Shown: positions 15,954 to 25,638, counted from the stretch's first letter. The stretch is 64,000 bases of DNA from Arthrobacter bambusae (GCF_022606295.1 NZ_JAHHZS010000005.1:1-64000); one strand, 5' to 3'. The notes: a model not told the origin generated them from the letters alone. Program-made: numbers and translations.

Positions 15954-17630
15954 CTATGACCGCAAAGTTTCACTCGCGAAGATCTCCTGGCCTTCGCGCA
16001 CTGTCTGCAGGCAAGCGGGATCGCTGCCGCCGTCCAACGCCGGGAGGAGGGGCGTTCGAGCACGTGGATCGGTGGACCAGGACTGGACTCGGTCATCGGC
16101 CACTTGCACCATCAGTTCCTCAACTTCCCACACCGCGAAACTTGCAGGAGCCCCGGGGACCAATTGCCCCATGAACGGATTGCGCTCTTTGCTCGCGCGC
16201 CAGCCGGCCCTGGTGTGTCCGAGGAACGCTGCCCGTGCAGAAATGCGTTGATCCGGATTGCTGTGTTCCAGGCACGCCCTCACGCTGGACCACGGCCGCA
16301 ACGGCGTGACCGGGCTGTCGCTTCCAAAACACACCGGCACGCCGGTGGAGTAATACGAAGCAAAGGGATTCATGGCAAGGCTTCGCTCCCCCAGTCGCTG
16401 CTCATACAGTTTTCCGGCCCCGCCCCAGGCGGCATCGAAGGCTGGCTGTGCGCTCACGGTGATCGAATACTTGGCAAGCCGGGCGAGGTCGCCGGCGTCG
16501 GCCATTTCCACATGCTCCAGCCGGTGCGCAGCGGCACGGACGCGCTGCTCCCCTACTTCCGACGCGGCAAGGTCCAAGGCATCCAGCGCCGTCTTCAGTC
16601 CCGCGTCGCCAATGACGTGGAAGCCTGCCTGGATGCCGAGCGTCGAACAGGCCGCAAAGTGGCGGGCGGCTTCGTCGACGGAGACATAGAGGCTTCCGCG
16701 GTGGCCCGGCGCGTCGGCGTAGTCTGCGCTGAGGGCAGCCGTTCGCGATCCGATCGAACCATCGATGTTCAAATCACCGGCCAGGCCAAGAACGTCTACG
16801 TCCAGGCCCTCCAGGATGGCAGCGGCATGCTCCGTCGACGTGGCCAGTTCGCCCCAGTAGGGAAGAATTCCGGGGACGGCTGCCCTGTCCTCGCTCCATG
16901 GCCCGGAGTTCCACGAGGCGGACATGCGAAGGTCTTCGACACTGCAAATGTGCGGGGCCGCCATTTCGGCCAGTGCGACGTAGCCGTTGGCCGCAGCCTC
17001 CTGGAGTGCCACTTCCTGGTATCGGCGGCGTTCGGCGTCGGGGAACTGCCTGGCGACCAGCCGGGCAGCAGTGTGGGCGGCCCCCAGGACATGGGCGGAA
17101 CCGTCGTAGCCGTCGAGGCCGTCCAGTCCCGCCGCGGATGCCAGGGAGGACGAGGCAAGGGCCGAATGCGCATCCACGCGTGCCAGGTACACCTTGCGTC
17201 CGCCTGCGGCGCGATCGATCTCCTCCGGTGTGGGCAGGGTTCTTTCGCCCCACACTGACTCGTCCCAACCGTGGCCAAGCACGGAGCCGGAGGCGCCAAG
17301 ATCCTTGGCGGCCCGGGCGACGGCGTCGAGCAATTCGCGCGCCGAGCGGACCCCCGCCAGCTGGAGGGAACCGGCAGCGATTCCAGTCTCGGTGAGGTGC
17401 ATGTGGGAGTCCACGAAACCGGGCGCCAGCAAGGCTCCCCGGAGATCGATGACTTCCATCGACGAGTCGGCAATCGACGTCGCTGCCTGCTCCGAGCCAA
17501 CCCAAGCAACGGTGTCGCCGTCAACCAGCATTGCGGTCGCGAAGGGATCAGCGGCAGTGTAGACAGAGCCGTTCCGGTACATGGTGACCTTGCGGGGCCG
17601 GCTGTCGGCGGGCACGCCTGGATGGGTCAT
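15954..17630 (-). CDS. Amidohydrolase family 3 protein (YtcJ type)
   Basis: A 558-residue metal-dependent hydrolase. The HxH metal motif is DSHMHL, followed by LGHGWDES, FHVIGDAG, HRLEHVE and the late GSDSPV, all typical of amidohydrolase family 3. Residues before 60 and after 480 form the usual small beta-sandwich. Substrates of this family include N-acyl amino acids, formamides and aryl hydantoins, and the actual one cannot be predicted here. AAGGAG precedes the ATG at 17630. It lies 31 bases after the helY stop, so it is probably the last gene of the tatAC-helY transcript. Confidence 0.88.
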   Translation of the reverse strand: MTHPGVPADSRPRKVTMYRNGSVYTAADPFATAMLVDGDTVAWVGSEQAATSIADSSMEVIDLRGALLAPGFVDSHMHLTETGIAAGSLQLAGVRSARELLDAVARAAKDLGASGSVLGHGWDESVWGERTLPTPEEIDRAAGGRKVYLARVDAHSALASSSLASAAGLDGLDGYDGSAHVLGAAHTAARLVARQFPDAERRRYQEVALQEAAANGYVALAEMAAPHICSVEDLRMSASWNSGPWSEDRAAVPGILPYWGELATSTEHAAAILEGLDVDVLGLAGDLNIDGSIGSRTAALSADYADAPGHRGSLYVSVDEAARHFAACSTLGIQAGFHVIGDAGLKTALDALDLAASEVGEQRVRAAAHRLEHVEMADAGDLARLAKYSITVSAQPAFDAAWGGAGKLYEQRLGERSLAMNPFASYYSTGVPVCFGSDSPVTPLRPWSSVRACLEHSNPDQRISARAAFLGHTRAGWRASKERNPFMGQLVPGAPASFAVWEVEELMVQVADDRVQSWSTDPRARTPLLPALDGGSDPACLQTVREGQEIFASETLRS

Positions 17631-17661
17631 GGATATGCTCCTTGCTGGGAATCTGTGGGGG

Positions 17662-20559
17662 TCAGGAGACGTTGGAGTACGCGACCACGCCGCGGCGGAC
17701 CAGGTCGATCGCTTCGCGGCATATCTTGGTGTGTCGACGTTCGAGCCCTGGAATCTTGGCCATCTGGTCCAGCAGGTCGATCACCTGCTTCGCCCAGCGC
17801 ACAAAGTCGCCCGCGGCGAGGTCGGTACCACTGAGAACTTCCTGAAGGTGGCGGCCCTTGGCCCATTTGAAGATGGGCCAGACAAGTCCAAGCTCAGGCT
17901 CGGCGGTCAATGGCAGCCTGTTCTTGTCCTCGACGTCCTCCAGCGCTGACCACTCATGCACCACGATGTCCACGGCCGTTTCGAGGGACACGGACGGCAT
18001 TTTGGGTCGCAGGCCCCGGTCGTCGCGCTTCGCTTGGTAGACCATCGTGCTCGCCAGCGCGGCCAGTTCTGCGGCGTCGAGGTCCTTAATGGCCCCTTGG
18101 CGGATGGATTGCGAGATCAGCAGGTCTTTTTCGCCGTAGATCCGGCGCAGGCGCTGGCCGTCCGCGCTGATGGTGACATGGCCGGCGTCGGACGTCTGGA
18201 GGTAACCGTAGGCGGCGAGGACGTCGCACACGCGGTCGAATGTCTTCGCGATCGTATTGGTGCGGCCCTGGATCTGCCGGACGAGCCCATCGGTTTCATG
18301 ACGCAATTTCCACCAGCGTTCAGCCCAGCGGGCATGGTCCTCGCGTTCACTGCAGCCGTGGCAAGGATGGGCGCGCAGCGCCCTGCGGAGGTCTGCGATC
18401 TTCTTTTCCTGGTCCGGCAGGTAGCGGGCGCGGCCGAAGTCCTCGCTCCGGTTGGTGCCGCGGGCCGGCGGGCGTCCCTCACGCACTGCATTCCGCATGG
18501 CGGATGCCAGGTCACGGCGCGATTTGGGCAGTTTCGCGTTGAACGACTTCGGAATCCGGATCCAGGACACGGGAGCGACCGGCCCTTCGACTTCGTGGGC
18601 GCCGATCCTATGCAGCTGGTTGTCGTCCGTGAGAACGGCGGGGCGCGGTTCACGCGAGTTGGGATCGGCATTGAGCACGACGGCGTAGCCCGGCGTACGC
18701 CCGCCGGGAACCTTGACGATGTCGCCGGGCATGAGCCGGGTCAGGGAGTCGACGGTCAGCGATTTGCGGGCCCGCGAGGTGCTCCGCGAGGCAAACTGCT
18801 CGGCTTCGCCCAGGTCCCGCCGGAGTTTGGCGTACTCGGTAAAGTCGCCCAGGTGGCACTTCATGGATTCCGCATACCCCGCGAGCGACTCTTCGCGGCT
18901 GCGAACCTGCTTGGCGAGCCCCACCACGGAACGGTCAGCCTGGAACTGGGCGAACGACGATTCGAGGATCTGCCGTGCCCGGGGCCGGCCGAACTGGGCA
19001 ATCAAGTTGATGCTCATGTTGTACGTGGGCCGGAAGCTTGAGTTGAGCGGATAGGTGCGCCGCGATGCCAAGCCGGCGACGGCGGCAGGGTCAGTGCCCG
19101 GTTGCCAGAGGACCACGGCATGGCCCTCGACGTCGATTCCGCGCCGTCCAGCGCGGCCGGTCAACTGCGTGTACTCCCCCGCGGTGATGTTGACGTGGGC
19201 TTCGCCGTTGAACTTGTCGAGCTTCTCGAGGACGACGCAGCGGGCAGGCATGTTGACGCCCAGCGCAAGGGTTTCCGTTGCAAACACCGCTTTCACCAGG
19301 CCGTCCGCGAAGAGCGTCTCCACAACCTCCTTGAAGGTCGGCAGCAAGCCGGCGTGATGCGCGGCGAGGCCGCGGAGCAGGCCGTCGCGCCAGCTCCAAA
19401 AGCCCAGGACATCCAGGTCGTCGGCCGGAATCTCACGGCTGGCCTCATCCACCCGGGATGCGATGATTTGTTGTTCCCGCTCCGTCGTGAGCCACAAGCC
19501 GGCGGCGGCACACTGCGCCACGGCCCCGTCGCAGCCGGCGCGGGAGAAAATGAAGGTGATGGCCGGTAGCAATCCCTGGCGGTCCAGGCTCGCGATGATC
19601 TGGGGCCGGCTGGCCTTGCGGACCGGGCTGCGCTGCTCCGCGGCGGTATTGTCGCGCTGGCGGTCCTGCCGGCGGCGACTACGCCCACCATGGCCGAAGC
19701 GGCCACGGTAATTCATCTGGCTTTCTGCCCTGGCCATGGACAGCAGCTCCGGGTTGACTTCGAACTCCCTCTGCAGGGGATTCCGGTCCGGCTCCCGCAC
19801 TGCCTCCGGTGCAGGAGCTTCGCCGTCGGGTGCCTCCGGAGCGATCTCGTCGAAGCTGGTGTCCCCGGCGAAGAGGTCGACGATCTCACGCCCCACCATG
19901 ACGTGCTGCCACAAAGGGACGGGACGGTGCTCGGAGACAATCACATCGGTGTGCCCGCGCACGGTGTCGAGCCACGCGCCGAACTCCTCTGCGTTGGACA
20001 CCGTTGCGCTGAGGGAGACCACTTGCACTTCGCTGGGCAGGTGGATGATCACTTCTTCCCAGACTGCGCCGCGGAAGCGGTCTGCCAGGTAGTGCACCTC
20101 ATCCATGACCACGTAGCCAAGGTCCCCGAGGGTGTCCGAGTCCGCGTACAGCATGTTCCGCAGGACCTCAGTGGTCATCACGACAATAGGAGCCTCGCCG
20201 TTGATGGTGGTATCGCCGGTCAGCAGTCCCACGTTCGAGACGCCGTACTTCGCCGAGAGCTCGGAGAACTTCTGGTTGCTCAGCGCCTTGATGGGCGTCG
20301 TATAGAACGCCTTGAGTCCGCGTTCGAGCGCCAGATAGATGGCGAACTCGCCGACGATTGTCTTCCCGGCACCCGTGGGCGCCGCCACGAGCACTCCCCT
20401 GCCCTCCTGGAGCGAACGGCAGGCGTCGCGCTGGAATTCGTCGAGTTCGAACTCCAGCGATTGGGCGAAAGTGCCAAGGTAGGTCTTCGACTCAGCACTC
20501 CGCTGCGCTGCGGCTTGAAAGGCTTCTGAGGGCGAAAGGGCCCCTGAATTGGAGGACAT
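17662..20559 (-). CDS. helY: Ski2-like DEAD/DEVH RNA helicase HelY
   Basis: A 965-residue superfamily-2 helicase. Walker A is AAPTGAGKT (about residue 59), motif Ia TTPIKALSNQK, motif II DEVH in VVMDEVHYLADRF, motif III SLSATVSNAEE and motif VI QLTGRAGRRG, the signature of the Ski2/Mtr4 group that actinobacteria call HelY. The C-terminal half holds the winged-helix and helical (DSHCT-like) domains, ending with KQVIDLLDQMAKIP. A charged RGRFGHGGRSRRRQDRQR loop sits between motifs III and IV. It probably remodels or feeds RNA for turnover. The gene starts 24 bases after tatC and leads into the amidohydrolase gene. Confidence 0.93.
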   Translation of the reverse strand: MSSNSGALSPSEAFQAAAQRSAESKTYLGTFAQSLEFELDEFQRDACRSLQEGRGVLVAAPTGAGKTIVGEFAIYLALERGLKAFYTTPIKALSNQKFSELSAKYGVSNVGLLTGDTTINGEAPIVVMTTEVLRNMLYADSDTLGDLGYVVMDEVHYLADRFRGAVWEEVIIHLPSEVQVVSLSATVSNAEEFGAWLDTVRGHTDVIVSEHRPVPLWQHVMVGREIVDLFAGDTSFDEIAPEAPDGEAPAPEAVREPDRNPLQREFEVNPELLSMARAESQMNYRGRFGHGGRSRRRQDRQRDNTAAEQRSPVRKASRPQIIASLDRQGLLPAITFIFSRAGCDGAVAQCAAAGLWLTTEREQQIIASRVDEASREIPADDLDVLGFWSWRDGLLRGLAAHHAGLLPTFKEVVETLFADGLVKAVFATETLALGVNMPARCVVLEKLDKFNGEAHVNITAGEYTQLTGRAGRRGIDVEGHAVVLWQPGTDPAAVAGLASRRTYPLNSSFRPTYNMSINLIAQFGRPRARQILESSFAQFQADRSVVGLAKQVRSREESLAGYAESMKCHLGDFTEYAKLRRDLGEAEQFASRSTSRARKSLTVDSLTRLMPGDIVKVPGGRTPGYAVVLNADPNSREPRPAVLTDDNQLHRIGAHEVEGPVAPVSWIRIPKSFNAKLPKSRRDLASAMRNAVREGRPPARGTNRSEDFGRARYLPDQEKKIADLRRALRAHPCHGCSEREDHARWAERWWKLRHETDGLVRQIQGRTNTIAKTFDRVCDVLAAYGYLQTSDAGHVTISADGQRLRRIYGEKDLLISQSIRQGAIKDLDAAELAALASTMVYQAKRDDRGLRPKMPSVSLETAVDIVVHEWSALEDVEDKNRLPLTAEPELGLVWPIFKWAKGRHLQEVLSGTDLAAGDFVRWAKQVIDLLDQMAKIPGLERRHTKICREAIDLVRRGVVAYSNVS

Positions 20560-20583
20560 GCTTCAAGCCTAGTGGCCGTGAGA

Positions 20584-21420
20584 CTAGAGATTCTCCAGAT
20601 CGGAAGCACGTGTGGCGATGTCGGCCGTGGCATCCGTCTCAGCAGCGATCTTCGACTGCTGGCGCGCGCGCCGTTTGTCGTTCAGCATGCAGAGCCCGAT
20701 CGCGGCGAAGAACAGCGCAAGGAGAGGGCCGGCGAGCATGAACATCGACAAGGCGTCCGCACCGGGCGCGGCAACGGCCGCCAGGACGAACACGAGGAAG
20801 ACCGTGATGCGCCAGGCTTTGAGGATGGTCTTGCCACTCAGGACGCCGGCCATGTTGACGCCCACCAACACCACCGGCACCAGGAACGCGATGCCGAGGA
20901 AAAGAAGCATGTGCGTGGCGAACGTCAGGTACTGGGATGCGTCGATGTTGTTGGCCCCGTTTTGCGGCGTGAACTGCAACAGCGCACGCACCACGTTCGG
21001 GATGACTGTCCATGCAACATAGACCCCGGCCAGGAACAACGGCACCGCGGCCGCCATGTACCCCAGCGTGTACCGGCGCTCTTTCTTGGTCAGGCCCGGC
21101 GTAATGAATGCCCAGACCTGATAGATCCAGATGGGGCTGGAGAGCACCAAGCCGATCTGGATCGCAATGCGGAACTTGAAGTCGAAAGGATCTCCCACGC
21201 TCGCGAAGTTCAGGACGGCGGTCCGCTTGGTCTCCTGGGCGATCTTGATCAACGGATCCGACAGGCTGTTGACCACCGGCTCGTAGAGGAACCACCCTGC
21301 CACGGCGCCCAGGAGAACGCCGATGGCAGACTTGATCAGCCGGTTCTTAAGCTCCCTCAGGTGGTCTAGGAGCGCCATCCGCCCTTCGGGGTTGGCTTTG
21401 CGGCCTGTCTTCGTTGCCAC
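20584..21420 (-). CDS. tatC: Twin-arginine translocase subunit TatC
   Basis: A 278-residue polytopic membrane protein. The start MALLDHLRELKNRLIKSAIG contains the conserved LxELRxRL-type segment at the cytoplasmic N-terminus. About six hydrophobic segments follow, with GLVLSSPIWIYQVWAFITPGL, a diagnostic TatC region, and the conserved Glu/Pro-containing loop near LTKKERRYTLGY. It recognises twin-arginine signal peptides and forms the translocon with TatA. Start is GTG at 21420. tatA lies seven bases upstream, and helY begins 24 bases downstream, so the three are cotranscribed. Confidence 0.96.
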   Translation of the reverse strand: MATKTGRKANPEGRMALLDHLRELKNRLIKSAIGVLLGAVAGWFLYEPVVNSLSDPLIKIAQETKRTAVLNFASVGDPFDFKFRIAIQIGLVLSSPIWIYQVWAFITPGLTKKERRYTLGYMAAAVPLFLAGVYVAWTVIPNVVRALLQFTPQNGANNIDASQYLTFATHMLLFLGIAFLVPVVLVGVNMAGVLSGKTILKAWRITVFLVFVLAAVAAPGADALSMFMLAGPLLALFFAAIGLCMLNDKRRARQQSKIAAETDATADIATRASDLENL

Positions 21421-21426
21421 TACTGC

Positions 21427-21693
21427 TTAGCTACGGTTTGCGGGCGGAACGTCAGTGTCGTTGCCGCTCTTGTTCGCTTCGGGGTGGTTGACCACTCTGC
21501 CCTCAACGGGGTCCGTGTCGTCCTTGGCCGCAGGCTTCCCGTCGTTCTTCATTTCCTTGACTTCGGACCTGATGATGCGCATTGACTGGCCGAGGCTACG
21601 GGCCATGGCAGGCAGCTTGGGGGCCGCGAACAGCAGCAGGGCCACGATGATGATAATGACAATTGGCCAAGGGCCATCAAATAGTCGTCCCAC
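21427..21693 (-). CDS. tatA: Twin-arginine translocase subunit TatA
   Basis: An 88-residue protein with one N-terminal membrane segment (PIVIIIIVALLLFAAP), the hinge KLP and the amphipathic helix MARSLGQSMRIIRSEVKEM, followed by an acidic soluble tail. These are the features of TatA, which oligomerises to form the Tat export path. Start is GTG at 21693 with AAGGACT upstream. It precedes tatC directly. No tatB-like gene is present in the window, as usual for minimal TatAC systems of Gram-positive bacteria, although actinobacteria often have a separate tatB elsewhere. Confidence 0.93.
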   Translation of the reverse strand: MGRLFDGPWPIVIIIIVALLLFAAPKLPAMARSLGQSMRIIRSEVKEMKNDGKPAAKDDTDPVEGRVVNHPEANKSGNDTDVPPANRS

Positions 21694-21725
21694 GGGAAGT
21701 CCTTTCGTTGGAATACATCCTACGT

Positions 21726-22076
21726 CTAACTGAATTCGATGTCGTGCAGAGACTGGGGTTGGCCCCGTTCTGCTTTGCGCTTAACGCGCTTTTGGCGACG
21801 CACTTCCCGGCGGGAGGCCTTGGCCGTCACGTAATCATGACGCATCTGTTCCGGTGAGGCAAAAACGGCCGCACCGAACACATCCGCCGGGGCCCCGCCG
21901 TCGTCGTCGGCATGTTCGCGAAGGTGCGGGCGGTGCCCGAGCGCCTCCCCTGCCTCACTCAGTTCACGCACCGTGGCCATGAACTTCCGGAAAAGCCGAA
22001 CGCCCAACAGGACATAGCAAAGCAGCGATACCGCAATCAGCGCGACCCACAGAAGGATCCAGGACCACCAAGGCAT
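21726..22076 (-). CDS. Small single-span membrane protein, unknown function
   Basis: A 116-residue protein with one N-terminal membrane segment (WSWILLWVALIAVSLLCYVLLGVRLF) and a soluble tail that ends in a strongly basic stretch (SRREVRRQKRVKRKAERG). No named family is recognised. It sits nine bases after pafBC and 32 bases before tatA in one leftward transcript, and a small membrane protein at this position is plausible in relatives. The basic tail might bind membrane phospholipids or nucleic acid. Confidence 0.7.
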   Translation of the reverse strand: MPWWSWILLWVALIAVSLLCYVLLGVRLFRKFMATVRELSEAGEALGHRPHLREHADDDGGAPADVFGAAVFASPEQMRHDYVTAKASRREVRRQKRVKRKAERGQPQSLHDIEFS

Positions 22077-22085
22077 TTGAGTAGT

Positions 22086-24122
22086 CTAACCAGCCTTCAC
22101 GGTTTGTACCGGGTCCGCCTGCTTGTACTGCCGGAGGGCCGCTGCCACCCACGCCGCCGACTTGTCCGCCAACTCGGCCGGCTGCAAAATGCGGGCCGCA
22201 CCGCCATGCTGCGCGACGAACATCGGCAACCAGTCAGCATTTCCGAACCGGATCTCGGCCAGCAAGCCGCCGTCGGGAAGGACGGCGGTCCGCTCAGCGT
22301 AATAGTCGCCCGCCAGTCCGACGCCTTGCCGGGTCAAGTGGAGGACGACGACGACGTCGTCGTCGTTGGGCGTGTACAGCTTCACCGGAACGCCTTCCTC
22401 GACGGCGGAACTCCGGGAAACCGGCTGGCCATTGGGCGTGACTTCCTCGATGCGGTCCAGGCGGAAGTTCCGCAGCCCGGCTTTGCTATGGCAATAGGCC
22501 TCGAAATACCACGTGTTGTCCAAGGAATACAGCCGGAAAGGGTCGACGTCCCGCTCGGAGATCGAGTCGCGCTGCCGGGACAAGTAGCGAAGCCGCAATT
22601 GTTGCCCCGACTGGATCGCGTGGGTGATGGTGTCGAACGCCCCGGCGTCGGCGGGGGTTACGGGTGGTCCCGCGACGGCTGCCGCCAAACGGCCGGCCTC
22701 GCCCGCAGCGCCGGTGAGCTTCAGTGTGACGGACTCCAGGGCGCCGCTCTGCTCATCCTCCGACATTCCGGCCTGGGCGGGGAGCCCGCCCAGGGTCGCC
22801 AGGCCCGTGAGCAGCGCGCAAGCCTCGTCAACGCTGAAGCGGATGGGCCGGTTGAGTTCGAGGTGCTCGCGGATGTAGACGTGCTCGTTCTCCCAATCGA
22901 TGTCAAACAAGTCGTCCGGATAACCCTCGGGCCGGCCGGAGCAAATCAGTATGGTCAGGTCGGCCACGAGTTCCTCGCGGGTCACACCGAAGCGGTCCGC
23001 CACTTCCTGGATCGGCAGGCCCTGGTTGTGGACAAGGAAAGGGACCAGCTGCAGCATGCGGTTGAGTTGGTCTTCGGAGGTCCGCTTACGTGCCAGCGGC
23101 GCCGGGCCGGCGCCGGAGAAGCGGACCTCGACGGCGGGGCTCGAGGCGAACGCAGCGGCCGCCTCAAGCCGCCGGATCACGGCATCGCGCAGCTCCGGAG
23201 GTCCCGCGACGCGGACGTGGGGACCGTAGGAGGCCAGTTCCTCGGCGAGCAGCTCACTGTCCCGAAAAGGCACCGACAGCCGGTCCCAGCCGCCTGGGGA
23301 GCCGCTGGTGGCAGCCGTCCCCGTGACACTCACCGCGCGCTTGCGAAGACCGAGCAGACGGCCTTCGGCGACGTCGAGGTGGGCCTCCTGCAAAGGAAGT
23401 TCGGTGAGGCTGTCCAGTTCGGCGCGGATATCGAACCCCGGAGGTGTCTCGCAGTGATGCCCGGTCTCGACATGGACATCGCTCGTCATCCGGGACAGCC
23501 GGAAGAACCGCTTCGCCTGGCGTGCGCTGTCCAAGCCCACCACGTACCACTGGCCGAACCGGCTCCCGAGGCCCCAAGGCTCCACGGTGCGGCGTTCGTC
23601 CTTGCCGGTGCTGGCGGCACGGTAGCCGAAACTCACGGGGTGCCGGCCGTTCATGGCCATGATGATGTCGTCAAAAGCCTGGCCTGCGGGCTTGATGCGC
23701 GGCTGGACACCGGCAGGGAGTTGGACGTCGGCAAGGTCGCCGGAAGCCTGCAGCTTCCGCAATGCGCTTGCCGCAGCTGAGCCGAGCGCCGCGCGCTCCC
23801 ATAGCTGCGCGGCCAGGAGCAGGACCGTGCCCTCCGCCGGCGTCAGCTGCACGTACGGCAGGCGATTGGACTCCTTGCCGATGCGGTATCGGGTCGAGGC
23901 GGGATCGTCCGCGCCGAATCCGTGGTCGAAGAGCGTTTCGATCTCGAAGCCAAACTGCTTCAGGTCTGACTTGTCGCGTTCAAACATGCGTCCGAACGCG
24001 ACGTCGCTGCCGCCGGCGTCGTGATAGACCTTCTGCCTGAGAACGGCCCGGGACAGCCCATATCTCGTGTTCAGAAGGGCAATCAACAGGTTCAGGAGTC
24101 GTTCGGTACGTGATGCGGACAC
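22086..24122 (-). CDS. pafBC: Fused PafB-PafC WYL transcription regulator
   Basis: A 678-residue DNA-damage response activator. GTG at 24122 is chosen because the first winged-helix begins there (SASRTERLLNLLIALLNTRY). A longer frame upstream only runs through the FKBP gene. Two halves are visible. Each has a helix-turn-helix (about 4-60 and 349-395), a WYL domain (about 147-215, FGYRAAS and WYVVGLDS; and about 485-560, LRYLSRQRD and WYFEAYC) and a WCX domain. In mycobacteria PafB and PafC are separate proteins that act together on RecA-independent damage-response promoters. The joined form is known in Arthrobacter. It lies within the proteasome locus, as usual. Confidence 0.95.
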   Translation of the reverse strand: MSASRTERLLNLLIALLNTRYGLSRAVLRQKVYHDAGGSDVAFGRMFERDKSDLKQFGFEIETLFDHGFGADDPASTRYRIGKESNRLPYVQLTPAEGTVLLLAAQLWERAALGSAAASALRKLQASGDLADVQLPAGVQPRIKPAGQAFDDIIMAMNGRHPVSFGYRAASTGKDERRTVEPWGLGSRFGQWYVVGLDSARQAKRFFRLSRMTSDVHVETGHHCETPPGFDIRAELDSLTELPLQEAHLDVAEGRLLGLRKRAVSVTGTAATSGSPGGWDRLSVPFRDSELLAEELASYGPHVRVAGPPELRDAVIRRLEAAAAFASSPAVEVRFSGAGPAPLARKRTSEDQLNRMLQLVPFLVHNQGLPIQEVADRFGVTREELVADLTILICSGRPEGYPDDLFDIDWENEHVYIREHLELNRPIRFSVDEACALLTGLATLGGLPAQAGMSEDEQSGALESVTLKLTGAAGEAGRLAAAVAGPPVTPADAGAFDTITHAIQSGQQLRLRYLSRQRDSISERDVDPFRLYSLDNTWYFEAYCHSKAGLRNFRLDRIEEVTPNGQPVSRSSAVEEGVPVKLYTPNDDDVVVVLHLTRQGVGLAGDYYAERTAVLPDGGLLAEIRFGNADWLPMFVAQHGGAARILQPAELADKSAAWVAAALRQYKQADPVQTVKAG

Positions 24123-24156
24123 CCTTGCAACGTTACTAAATTCCGCCGCCAAAGGC

Positions 24157-24204
24157 GGAAGGCGCGTCTGCGGCCGGATTTCTCCGGCTGCAGACGCGCC
24201 TTCC
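24157..24204 (-). terminator. Terminator after FKBP gene
   Basis: Twenty-one-base arms (24157-24177 and 24184-24204, starting GGAAGGCGCGTCTGC and ending GCAGACGCGCCTTCC) pair with one G-U and a six-base loop. It lies between the FKBP stop and the pafBC start, so pafBC probably has its own promoter or depends on read-through. Confidence 0.85.
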
Positions 24205-24217
24205 CATGCTGTGAAAC

Positions 24218-24613
24218 CTAGCGGACTGCCACGAGGTCCACCACGAAGATGAGGGCTTCGTTCGGCTTGATGGCCGCGCCTGCGCCGCGGGAACCGTAAG
24301 CAAGCTCGGAGGGGATCTCGAGGCGACGGCGGCCGCCGACCTTCATCCCGAGCAGTCCCTGGTCCCAGCCCTGGATGACCTGGCCGACGCCCACTCGGAA
24401 GTCCAGCGGCGCGCCGCGGCCCCAGGATGCGTCGAATTCCTCGCCGGTGGACCAAGCCACGCCGACGTAGTGGGTGGAGACGGTGTCGCCGGCCTGGGCC
24501 TCGGCGCCGTCACCAACGATGATGTCCTTGATAACGAGTTCCGTGGGGACGTCGCCCTCCGGGAAGTCGATCTCCGGCTTGGTGCGGTCGTAATCGCGCT
24601 GACCAAATGACAT
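24218..24613 (-). CDS. FKBP-type peptidyl-prolyl isomerase
   Basis: A 131-residue cytosolic FKBP. The domain spans about residues 27-131 with AQAGDTVSTHYVG, FDASWGRGAPLDF, VGQVIQGWDQGLLGMKVGG and the final ELAYGSRGAG...ALIFVVDLVAV, all standard FKBP strands and ligand-pocket residues (Tyr, Phe, Asp, Trp). It catalyses cis-trans isomerisation of X-Pro bonds. It follows a lipoprotein FKBP gene by 49 bases in the same direction, and a strong terminator follows it. Such paired FKBP genes are common next to pafA in Arthrobacter. Confidence 0.93.
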   Translation of the reverse strand: MSFGQRDYDRTKPEIDFPEGDVPTELVIKDIIVGDGAEAQAGDTVSTHYVGVAWSTGEEFDASWGRGAPLDFRVGVGQVIQGWDQGLLGMKVGGRRRLEIPSELAYGSRGAGAAIKPNEALIFVVDLVAVR

Positions 24614-24662
24614 GGGTACTCCTCAATGTGATAGCTACGGTGTTTCGGATAATTGCGGAAGG

Positions 24663-25607
24663 CTACTGGGCGCCCAGGATGTCCACGACGAAGACCAGGT
24701 CGCCCGTGGGCTGGCCCTGGGCTGCGGCCGCGTCGCCATATGCGAGGCTCTTGGGGATGACCAGGAGGACACGGGAGCCGACGGTCTTGCCCGTCAGGCC
24801 TTGAGTCCAGCCCTTGATGACGCCGTTCAGCGCGAAGCTGGCGGTCTGGCCCTTGTCGTAGCTCGAGTCGAACTTCTTGCCGTCAGCCAAGGTGACGCCG
24901 ACGTAGTTGACCGTCAGGGTGTCCGTTTCCTTGACGACTGCGCCCTTGCCCTTGATGAGGTCCTGGGCGACGAGGGCCGACGGCGCCTTCGCACCGTCAA
25001 CGGAAATCTGCGGAATTCCCTTGTCGTCGACCTTGACCGTGGGGAGGCCGGCGGGCGGAGTCACGGTGTCGCCCTCAGGCTTGTCCAAGGGTTTGACTGC
25101 GTCCTTGACGCCGGTGACCTTGAAGACCACCAGCTGGGATGACGTTGCCGCTGCTTCAGCAGAAGCCGGAGTTCCCGGGACGGCAAAAGCGATGTCGGCG
25201 CCGACCTTCGCACCGACCAGCGCGTTGTAAAGCACAGCGCTGCCGGTCTTGAGCTGGTCGTTCAGTTCGACCGGCTGCGACCCTGTCGGGAAGGTGTCTT
25301 CGAGTGTCTTGCCGTCCTTGCCGTCGACGGCAATGTAGGTGATCTGCGCCACCTGTCCGGCCTTCACTTTGTCACCGGTGCCGTCGCTGACCATCTTGAT
25401 GGTCGGCTGCGTTACGTCCAACGGCTTGGTGAAATCCAGGCCGGGGGCCTTCTTGTCTCCATTATCGGAGACCTTGAGGGAATCCAGCTTGGCGACATCG
25501 CCGGCGGACTGGCTGGTGGGCTCCGGGGTTGCTGTTGTTGCTGGACTTCCGCCGCAGGCGGTGAGCAGCAAAAGGCCGGGGATAAGAATTGCTAGTAGAC
25601 GTCGCAC
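24663..25607 (-). CDS. FKBP-type isomerase lipoprotein
   Basis: A 314-residue membrane-anchored isomerase. GTG at 25607 is chosen because it directly begins a lipoprotein signal peptide (RRLLAILIPGLLLLTAC) with the lipobox LLTAC. A longer frame upstream overlaps pafA and is not used. Two FKBP-like halves are visible: a degenerate first one (about 75-180, DKVKAGQVAQITYIAVDG) and a well-conserved second one (about 210-314, TLTVNYVGVTLADGKKFDSS, GWTQGLTGKTVGS). It should act outside the membrane on folding of secreted proteins. It lies between pafA and the cytosolic FKBP gene. Confidence 0.9.
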   Translation of the reverse strand: MRRLLAILIPGLLLLTACGGSPATTATPEPTSQSAGDVAKLDSLKVSDNGDKKAPGLDFTKPLDVTQPTIKMVSDGTGDKVKAGQVAQITYIAVDGKDGKTLEDTFPTGSQPVELNDQLKTGSAVLYNALVGAKVGADIAFAVPGTPASAEAAATSSQLVVFKVTGVKDAVKPLDKPEGDTVTPPAGLPTVKVDDKGIPQISVDGAKAPSALVAQDLIKGKGAVVKETDTLTVNYVGVTLADGKKFDSSYDKGQTASFALNGVIKGWTQGLTGKTVGSRVLLVIPKSLAYGDAAAAQGQPTGDLVFVVDILGAQ

Positions 25608-25638
25608 AAATTGAACTTTCGTCGGGGCAAAAGGAGGG

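Noticed and set aside
24123-24455. N-terminal 111-residue extension of the PafBC frame
   Set aside because: The extra residues read out of frame through the FKBP gene and the terminator, lack a conserved fold, and the winged-helix starts at the GTG at 24122.
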